Shown here: one piece after another, positions 1 through 3,078 of the stretch
How positions within the stretch are numbered: the first letter of the stretch is position 1
How the letters are laid out: the number at the start of each line of letters is the position of its first letter
DNA from: an uncultured Selenomonadales bacterium
GTDB taxonomy: Bacteria; Bacillota; Negativicutes; Selenomonadales; Selenomonadaceae
DNA length: 6,346 nucleotides
Assembly (NCBI GenBank): GCA_937877655.1
Contig: CALFJC010000021.1
Location: 1-6,346 of the forward strand
Direction of reading: 5' to 3'
The notes under the pieces: generated by a model
Told to the model about the DNA's origin: nothing
Databases searched by the model: none
Seen by the model: the letters and a program-made list of their open reading frames with translations, nothing else
Program-made: the position numbers and the translations under genes

Positions 1-55
1 TTCCATTTTTTTTACTCCTTTTCGGGGGTTTTACAATGCCCCGCCGAATTAAGGA
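1..55. repeat. Terminal direct repeat, left copy (circular junction)
   Basis: These 55 bases are identical to 6292-6346. The repeat covers the primase start codon (4-6 here, 6295-6297 at the right end), its ribosome binding site and the tail of the upstream small ORF. Those features make sense only if both ends are one place on a circle of 6,291 bp. An exact odd-length overlap is the usual mark of a circular contig from a k-mer assembler. A true short terminal redundancy is the less likely alternative. Confidence 0.93.
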
Positions 56-181
56 CAGCTGCGCCTCGTAAGGGAGCCGTCCGCCAATAAATTGTTGAAT
101 CTCGATTTCTTCTTTCAATGTGCAACCGCTTATCGGGTTAATCACATTCCAATAAGTTTCCATTTCGAGAGGAGTTATCAT
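1..181 (-). CDS. Small unknown ORF, 71 aa on the circle; crosses the junction and overlaps the primase start
   Basis: The ORF begins at an ATG at 181-179, preceded by a full AAGGAGG ribosome binding site (minus strand, 188-195) with about 6 nt spacing. It stays open to base 1. Across the circular junction it continues to a TAA at 6259-6257, giving 71 residues starting MITPLEMETYWNVINPISGC. The last 41 nt overlap the first codons of the primase-helicase in another frame. The middle part has ordinary protein composition with an acidic helix (KEEIEIQQF). The tail is basic (KPPKRSKK), but that stretch lies over the primase ribosome binding site and may be shaped by it. No signal peptide, membrane segment or known domain is recognised. 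The position suggests a leader gene translationally coupled to the replication protein, such as a copy-control peptide or replication accessory. That role is inference. The ribosome binding site makes the gene itself likely, although it is truncated in the linear view. Confidence 0.7.
   Translation of the reverse strand, partial: MITPLEMETYWNVINPISGCTLKEEIEIQQFIGGRLPYEAQLSLIRRGIVKPPKRSKKNG
21..48 (-). promoter_or_regulatory. Hairpin just upstream of the primase ribosome binding site
   Basis: Minus-strand TTCGG and GGG (48-44 and 42-40 region) pair with CCC and CCGAA (28-21), with one bulged base and a loop of about 11 nt. The stem ends within a few nucleotides of the AAAAGGAGT that serves the primase gene, and it lies inside the upstream small ORF. 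Ribosomes finishing that ORF would have to melt it, so it could tie primase output to translation of the small ORF. The structure is seen in sequence; the role is inferred. Duplicate bases occur at 6312-6339. Confidence 0.45.
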
Positions 182-214
182 CGTGAATCCTCCTTGAACA
201 AACCTGAAAATTCC

Positions 215-243
215 CTTATAATAAAAATTGTCGATAAACTTAA
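215..243 (-). promoter_or_regulatory. Weak candidate promoter for the small ORF and primase operon
   Basis: Minus-strand TATAAG (220-215) lies 17 nt downstream of TTAAGT (243-238). The -10 match is fair and the -35 is poor. It stands about 34 nt before the start codon of the small ORF and beyond the terminator that closes the upstream int operon, where a promoter is expected. Two TTGTCG-containing sites lie on and next to it, so the weak -35 may reflect an activated or tightly repressed promoter. Confidence 0.35.
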
Positions 244-257
244 GGGGTTGTCGGCAA
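228..257. promoter_or_regulatory. Pair of near-palindromic operator-like sites, 20 bp apart
   Basis: TTGTCGATAA (228-237) and TTGTCGGCAA (248-257) are direct repeats on a 20-bp, two-helical-turn spacing. Each is close to the palindrome TTGYCGRCAA. The first falls between the -35 and -10 of the likely replication-operon promoter and the second just upstream. Such pairs are typical binding sites for dimeric repressors, and the RHH protein encoded 100 bp away is the natural candidate. The match between protein and site is inference. Confidence 0.45.
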
Positions 258-268
258 AATGAAAATAC

Positions 269-295
269 TTCGCCCATCTCGGAAAGTTGGGTGAA
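269..295. repeat. Imperfect inverted repeat
   Basis: TTCGCCCA (269-276) faces TGGGTGAA (288-295) across an 11-nt spacer, with one mismatch between the arms that would be a G-T wobble as RNA. It sits in the short noncoding stretch between the terminator and the operon promoter. It could be a recombinase core, an operator or a leader hairpin; the sequence does not distinguish these. Confidence 0.35.
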
Positions 296-301
296 GGGCG
301 C

Positions 302-347
302 ATAAAAAGACTGTCAAAAGTGTAGGAGCTTGGGGCAGTCTTTTTAT
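302..347 (-). terminator. Hairpin terminator closing the int-RHH operon, T-rich on both strands
   Basis: ATAAAAAGACTG (302-313) pairs perfectly with CAGTCTTTTTAT (336-347), making a 12-bp stem with a 22-nt loop. On the minus strand it begins 16 nt after the RHH stop codon and ends in a T run, as expected for an intrinsic terminator. The arms are A-rich on one side and T-rich on the other, so it should also work for plus-strand transcripts. The loop is unusually long for a simple terminator. Confidence 0.75.
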
Positions 348-362
348 TTGCGGAAAATCTTT

Positions 363-611
363 TCATACAGCCTCCTCTGAAAAAAGTGAAGGCTGACGAT
401 AGCGCAGATTTTTAAGGGACGTGTGATAAGCTTCGGCGGCTTTTTGGGCTTCGGTAATTTCCTCTGCGCGGGTATCGAGATAATCAGTAAGAATCTCGCG
501 AACGACAACAGCAGGGGGCTTGCCTGTAATTTTCGCCAATGAAACAAGGCGCGTGTGCAAATCTTGTGTCAACGAGATAGCTACGCGCTTTTCTCGTCTT
601 TCTTTAATCAT
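363..611 (-). CDS. Ribbon-helix-helix (CopG/Arc-type) DNA-binding protein, 82 aa
   Basis: The N-terminal half fits the RHH fold. A basic strand (KRVAISL, about residues 8-14) is followed by helix A (about 16-29), a TGKPPAV turn and helix B (about 33-46, VVVREILTDYLD). The rest is a charged helix and an unstructured tail. RHH proteins bind DNA as dimers, with the strand in the major groove. The ATG at 611 is chosen because AGGAGGAG (617-624) lies 5 nt before it and overlaps the TAG of the recombinase gene, so the two genes are one coupled transcript. Likely roles are repressor of the replication or int promoter, or recombination directionality factor for the integrase. An orphan antitoxin is less likely, since no toxin partner is present. 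The domain call is strong; the role is inference. Confidence 0.88.
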   Translation of the reverse strand: MIKERREKRVAISLTQDLHTRLVSLAKITGKPPAVVVREILTDYLDTRAEEITEAQKAAEAYHTSLKNLRYRQPSLFSEEAV

Positions 612-622
612 AAAATCTCCTC

Positions 623-1585
623 CTAATCGAGCAAATCTGAAAGAATTTGTACGCCGTCGTTATTGGCGGCGGTAATGTCATGACGATAAATTTCAGTAGT
701 GGCAGGGTTCCTGTGGCGAAGAATTCTTTGTACCTTCGCAATGTCCACACCGGCAGAGAGCATCAAGGTTGCGGCGGTATGTCGACAGGAATGGCATGTT
801 ACAGATTCGGAATCAATGCCACAAGCGCGGAAAACACGCTTCGCAAGGCGGCTTATCGACTGTGTTTGAAGTCTTTCGCCGAAATTGCGGTTGGCAGTTG
901 AAACGAACATTGGCTCTGCCGACTTGCCTTTGTAACCGCGAGCGGTCAAATAATCGAGGAGCAGATTATAGACGGTTTTGGAAATTTCTACGCGGGCAGT
1001 CTTGCCTTTACGCCCTTTGCCCCAAACGCGAAGGAAAATTTTTCCGTGCCGTTTTTCAACGTCGGTCGTGTCAAGGCGAATGACTTCAACGGAGCGAAGT
1101 CCGCAATTAATCATAAGACGCATAATCACTTTATCGCGGAGCGTCTTTATGTCCAAACCTTTGAAGGATTGCAAGACGGTTTTAGCTTCGTCAAGTGTAA
1201 GTGCTTCGCGGGTATGAACTTCCGCTGTTTCGACGAGCGCGGGGGCTTTGACGCCGTCGGCGAAGTTAGGATACAAATTGCGGCTGGCGAGCCAACGGGC
1301 GAAAATCTTCACGGCGGTCAAGTACAACCGAGCGGTCGCGATTTTTTTCGACGAGCACAGCGAATCTCGGTAGGAAATGACATCTTCTCTGCGCGGGTTG
1401 GTAATTTGGTTTTCGGAGAGCCAAGCGAAGAAATTTTTGATAGCCAAGCTGTAAGTCTTGACGGTTGCCGCCGACTTATCAGCATTGAAGGCGAGCCAAT
1501 CTGAAACAAGATTTTGCGAAAAGGAACTGCCAATTTCGACAATCTCTTTCCCCTGTTTCACAATCTGCAAGTTATCTGTTGTCAT
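623..1585 (-). CDS. Tyrosine recombinase / phage-type integrase, 320 aa
   Basis: The protein catalyses site-specific strand exchange through a covalent 3'-phosphotyrosine intermediate and would move this circle in and out of a chromosome. An N-terminal SAM-like core-binding domain spans about residues 22-115 (VSDWLAF, TVKTYSLAIKNFFAWL). The catalytic domain follows with every expected residue: R164 (CGLRSVEV), K190 (WGKGRKGK), H265 and R268 (CHSCRHTAA), H291 (LRHRNP) and the nucleophile Y300 (TTEIY). Length is normal for XerC/D-like and phage integrases without a large arm-binding domain. The ATG at 1585 is preferred over a TTG at 1594, because AAAGGAG (1601-1595) lies 9 nt before the ATG but touches the TTG. 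It has its own strong promoter and is followed 11 nt later by the RHH gene. Whether it serves integration or dimer resolution is unresolved; one intact copy on a circle permits both. Confidence 0.96.
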   Translation of the reverse strand: MTTDNLQIVKQGKEIVEIGSSFSQNLVSDWLAFNADKSAATVKTYSLAIKNFFAWLSENQITNPRREDVISYRDSLCSSKKIATARLYLTAVKIFARWLASRNLYPNFADGVKAPALVETAEVHTREALTLDEAKTVLQSFKGLDIKTLRDKVIMRLMINCGLRSVEVIRLDTTDVEKRHGKIFLRVWGKGRKGKTARVEISKTVYNLLLDYLTARGYKGKSAEPMFVSTANRNFGERLQTQSISRLAKRVFRACGIDSESVTCHSCRHTAATLMLSAGVDIAKVQRILRHRNPATTEIYRHDITAANNDGVQILSDLLD

Positions 1586-1615
1586 TATCAACAACTCCTT
1601 TCATTTTCTTCCGCT

Positions 1616-1644
1616 ATTTTATCATTTAGATATTATCCTGTCAA
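1616..1644 (-). promoter_or_regulatory. Near-consensus sigma70-type promoter of the integrase
   Basis: Minus-strand TTGACA (1644-1639), an exact consensus -35, is 17 nt from TAAAAT (1621-1616), one base off the consensus -10. The predicted start near 1609 leaves a leader of about 24 nt holding the AAAGGAG site of the integrase. This is the best promoter in the window. Confidence 0.85.
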
Positions 1645-1645
1645 T

Positions 1646-1710
1646 CAGTAACTAAAAAAAAAATAGTGCCTTGAATTACATATAATTCCTATTAACTGTA
1701 ATTGTTACTG
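1646..1710. repeat. Nested short inverted repeats upstream of int; weak attP/regulatory candidate
   Basis: CAGTAAC (1646-1652) faces GTTACTG (1704-1710), and AATTACA (1674-1680) faces TGTAATT (1697-1703), in an AT-rich stretch directly upstream of the integrase promoter. Attachment sites often lie beside int, and integrases bind paired short arms. The arms are only 7 bp and the region is AT-rich, so chance is a serious alternative. No tRNA-like 3' end, a common attB target, is seen. Confidence 0.3.
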
Positions 1711-2306
1711 AAAGTAAATTTAAACATTCGGAATAAAAAATTTCCCGCGAAGGGAAAAAGTTTTTTCGAAGAGCCGCGCTGATTTCCTTCGCCGCATGGC
1801 AGACGATTTGTGCGAAGAAAATTCGGATTAATCGGAGCATTCGGATTGATATACATTCCGTGTTTTCTGATTGTCGGAAGGATTTCATTCGCGATTTTCA
1901 GCTGGAAAGTTTTCGCCGCCTCGTTCGACGCCTTCATTGCCAACAGGTAGAAAATATTTTCGGGGATAAAGCGCGTATTCTCGCCATTCCCCACAAGTGG
2001 GGAAAAATTATATTCGGCAAGATAGCTGTTGACGCGTTCCCATTTAACATATTCAACGCCGTTTTTCTTCTGAGTAAAGCCCAAGCCGCGCGCAACATCT
2101 TCAATGTTCAGATAAATCATGCCGTTCTCCCCTTTCGCCACTTCCTGCGAAAAACCAAACTCGCCTTTCGAACACTTCTGGGCGAAAAAAATTCCCCAAC
2201 TTGTCGGGGAAAAAGTTTTGCCATTTTCGGAAAAATTTATACGCTGTTGATACTTCATTAACATTGCCGACAATCTCAAAACCTGCGAAAAAGTCAACTC
2301 TGCCAC
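1692..2306 (-). CDS. Bro-N / antirepressor-like protein, possibly degenerate at both ends
   Basis: The centre of this ORF resembles the Bro-N domain of phage antirepressors. GMIYLNIEDVARGLGFTQ is followed by YVKWERVNSYLAEYNF, then FIPENIFYLLAMKASNEAAKTFQ and the hallmark EILPTIRKHGMYI ending. Such proteins bind DNA or repressors and switch phage-like elements between states. No C-terminal KilA-C or ANT domain follows. The GTG at 2306 lies 8 nt after the rusA stop but its AAGGG is too close to be a good ribosome binding site. An ATG at 2120 has a better one (AAAGGGGAG, 6 nt spacing), but starting there would remove the first strand of the domain. The first 50 and last 40 residues look unlike the family and coincide with terminator-like hairpins, which suggests old frameshifts or palindrome insertions. 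The domain is fairly sure; ends and activity are not. Confidence 0.62.
   Translation of the reverse strand: MAELTFSQVLRLSAMLMKYQQRINFSENGKTFSPTSWGIFFAQKCSKGEFGFSQEVAKGENGMIYLNIEDVARGLGFTQKKNGVEYVKWERVNSYLAEYNFSPLVGNGENTRFIPENIFYLLAMKASNEAAKTFQLKIANEILPTIRKHGMYINPNAPINPNFLRTNRLPCGEGNQRGSSKKLFPFAGNFLFRMFKFTFSNNYS
1735..1766 (-). terminator. Terminator-like hairpin inside the 3' end of the Bro-N ORF
   Basis: TTTCCC (1741-1746) pairs with GGGAAA (1752-1757) around a 5-nt loop, and flanking AAAAAA (1735-1740) can extend the pairing to TTTTTT (1761-1766) past a small bulge. On the minus strand the stem is followed by a T run. It lies about 40 nt upstream of the ORF's stop codon, whereas a genuine terminator would normally lie beyond it. 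Confidence 0.45.
1987..2004. repeat. Hairpin within the Bro-N coding region
   Basis: TTCCCCA (1987-1993) and TGGGGAA (1998-2004) form a perfect 7-bp stem with a 4-nt loop, followed on the plus strand by AAAATT. It resembles the two other CCCC/GGGG hairpins at 1741 and 2192. It encodes an ordinary-looking part of the domain (SPLVGN), so it may be coincidental. Confidence 0.4.
2184..2215 (-). terminator. Terminator-like hairpin downstream of rusA, inside the Bro-N ORF
   Basis: TTCCCC (2192-2197) pairs with GGGGAA (2206-2211) around an 8-nt loop. On the minus strand the stem runs into a T7 tract (2190-2184 region), the form of an intrinsic terminator. It stands about 100 nt after the rusA stop. 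It would end most rusA transcripts before the conserved part of the Bro-N ORF, or act as an attenuator. Confidence 0.5.
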
Positions 2307-2314
2307 AACCCTTG

Positions 2315-2686
2315 CTACACCGACACGGCGGCGGGCGCAATTTCAATTTCGGCGCGGGGATTTTCTCCGTCCGTGTGCTTTTCTACGTGACACGAAACTA
2401 TCTGCGCGTCGTTGGTAAACACAATTCCTTGCAGTGCGTCAAAAATTGCTTTCAAGTGGTTGTCAACGTCGCCGAAACTTTGACTTGTCGGGCGGTAGCG
2501 GCGATATAACTTCACAACCGCCGACAATGCCCCCGCTAGCGGAGCCGCCGACTTCATCGCCACTTTTGCACACCAACTTACCTTTTCTCGATACTCCCGA
2601 TTCCGCGCAGGTTGATACACTCGCCCGCCGCTGTATCGCGGGCGAGCCGCCGGGATTGGTTCTCCGTCCACAAAAATTTTTATCAT
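2315..2686 (-). CDS. rusA: RusA-type Holliday junction resolvase, 123 aa
   Basis: The enzyme cuts four-way DNA junctions symmetrically and resolves recombination or stalled-fork intermediates. The diagnostic region is FGDVDNHLKAIFDALQG (residues 71-87), with acidic residues D73 and D75 and lysine K79, then TNDAQI with D93. These correspond to the metal-binding aspartates and essential lysine of E. coli RusA. The N-terminus (IKIFVDGEPIPAARPR) and the basic YRRYRP segment are also family-like. Length matches the usual 110-140 residues. The ATG at 2686 is chosen over a GTG at 2695 because GGAG lies 8 nt before the ATG. It is the first gene downstream of the iteron origin, and a candidate promoter within the iterons is at 2709-2738. 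RusA genes are common in phages and satellites, where they resolve branched replication DNA. Confidence 0.93.
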   Translation of the reverse strand: MIKIFVDGEPIPAARPRYSGGRVYQPARNREYREKVSWCAKVAMKSAAPLAGALSAVVKLYRRYRPTSQSFGDVDNHLKAIFDALQGIVFTNDAQIVSCHVEKHTDGENPRAEIEIAPAAVSV

Positions 2687-2708
2687 ACAAATCACTCCTC
2701 AAAATTTT

Positions 2709-2738
2709 CTAATATGTTGTTCTCATTTGCGGGTTCAA
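2709..2738 (-). promoter_or_regulatory. Candidate rusA promoter embedded in iterons
   Basis: Minus-strand TTGAAC (2738-2733) and TATTAG (2714-2709) are separated by 18 nt and lie just before the rusA ribosome binding site. One iteron copy (2718-2725) lies in the spacer and another (2739-2746) abuts the -35, so binding of the replication protein should shut this promoter. Confidence 0.5.
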
Positions 2739-2790
2739 TGTTCCCAAAAATGTTCCCAAGATTTTTATCTAAGATTGGCGTAATGGCGCG

Positions 2791-2977
2791 ATTGTTCCCA
2801 GTGTTCCCAGTGTTCTCAAGAAAAAATATAAGTTATACAAAATTTTTTTTGGGGAGAAAAAAAACGCCGTATCCTCGCCCGCCATACGCCATATTGGAAC
2901 ACGGCGGGGCGGTGGCGGTGTGAAAATTTGTATAAGGAGATAAAAATATTGAGAACATTGGGAACATGGGAACATTA
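2791..2977. repeat. Large imperfect inverted repeat centred on the origin
   Basis: Each arm is about 57 bp. It carries three iterons, an A/T-rich spacer and then TTATACAAAATTT (2833-2845) on the left, mirrored by AAAATTTGTATAA (2923-2935) on the right. The outer iteron pairs 2811/2957 and 2802/2966 share the same centre near 2884. The space between the arms (about 2860-2922) is GC-rich and contains its own CGCCCGCC (2876-2883) and GGCGGGGCG (2903-2911) complementary blocks. The arrangement would suit bidirectional loading of a hexameric helicase. Confidence 0.75.
2949..2966. repeat. 18-bp direct repeat, copy 1
   Basis: TTGAGAACATTGGGAACA is identical to 3042-3059 and contains two reverse-orientation iterons in fixed 9-bp phase. 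Its reverse complement differs at one base from 2802-2819. Confidence 0.85.
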
Positions 2978-3012
2978 TATAAACTCTCCTACTCCTGCCT
3001 AGTTTCTTTTTT

Positions 3013-3052
3013 AAAAAAATGTTCCCAAGACTTTTTGATTGTTGAGAACATT
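3013..3052 (-). terminator. Primase terminator built from two opposed iterons
   Basis: Minus-strand AATGTTCTCAA (3052-3042) pairs with TTGGGAACATT (3028-3018) over 11 bp with one G-T wobble. The loop is 13 nt and a T run follows at once (3017-3013). It lies 27 nt after the primase stop codon. Both arms are iteron copies, so the same bases serve replication and transcription ending. Confidence 0.75.
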
Positions 3053-3059
3053 GGGAACA
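3042..3059. repeat. 18-bp direct repeat, copy 2
   Basis: This copy is identical to 2949-2966. It lies 20 bp beyond the primase stop codon, and its left part forms one arm of the primase terminator. Confidence 0.85.
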
Positions 3060-3078
3060 GGGGGAAATATAGCAAGAC

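Larger units (their letters stand above)
2718..3059. other. Iteron region, probable origin of replication
   Basis: Twelve 8-bp copies of TGTTCYCA or its complement TGRGAACA occur here. Forward copies start at 2718, 2739, 2751, 2793, 2802, 2811 and 3020. Reverse copies start at 2950, 2959, 2967, 3043 and 3052. A degenerate copy is at 2894. Copies within clusters are 8-9 bp apart. The clusters at 2793-2818 and 2950-2974 are mirror images about position 2884, with AT-rich tracts inside them. Iterons beside a primase-helicase gene are the layout of the phage P4 origin and of iteron plasmids. The 390 bp between the primase stop and rusA hold no credible gene. Confidence 0.85.

Noticed and set aside
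178..366. Minus-strand ORF of 62 codons over the gap between the RHH gene and the small ORF
   Set aside because: It runs through the 302-347 terminator and the operator region, has no ribosome binding site of note and no protein-like pattern. The space is better explained as regulatory DNA.
1046..1504. Plus-strand ORF of 152 codons opposite the integrase
   Set aside because: It is a shadow of the integrase coding strand, whose six catalytic residues are all intact; there is no supporting start signal.
2265..2274. TTGCCGACAA, a match to the operator sites at 228-257
   Set aside because: It is a single copy within a coding-like region with no paired site or promoter nearby; a chance match is likely.
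2101..2346. Alternative minus-strand frame of 81 codons overlapping the rusA end and Bro-N start
   Set aside because: Part of it looks protein-like, but it overlaps rusA, lacks a ribosome binding site and stops just where the conserved Bro-N frame begins. At most it is the remnant of a frameshift, noted under the Bro-N gene.
2718..3059. Repeat cluster as a CRISPR array
   Set aside because: The repeats are 8 bp, irregularly spaced and in both orientations, with no spacers of even length. They fit iterons.
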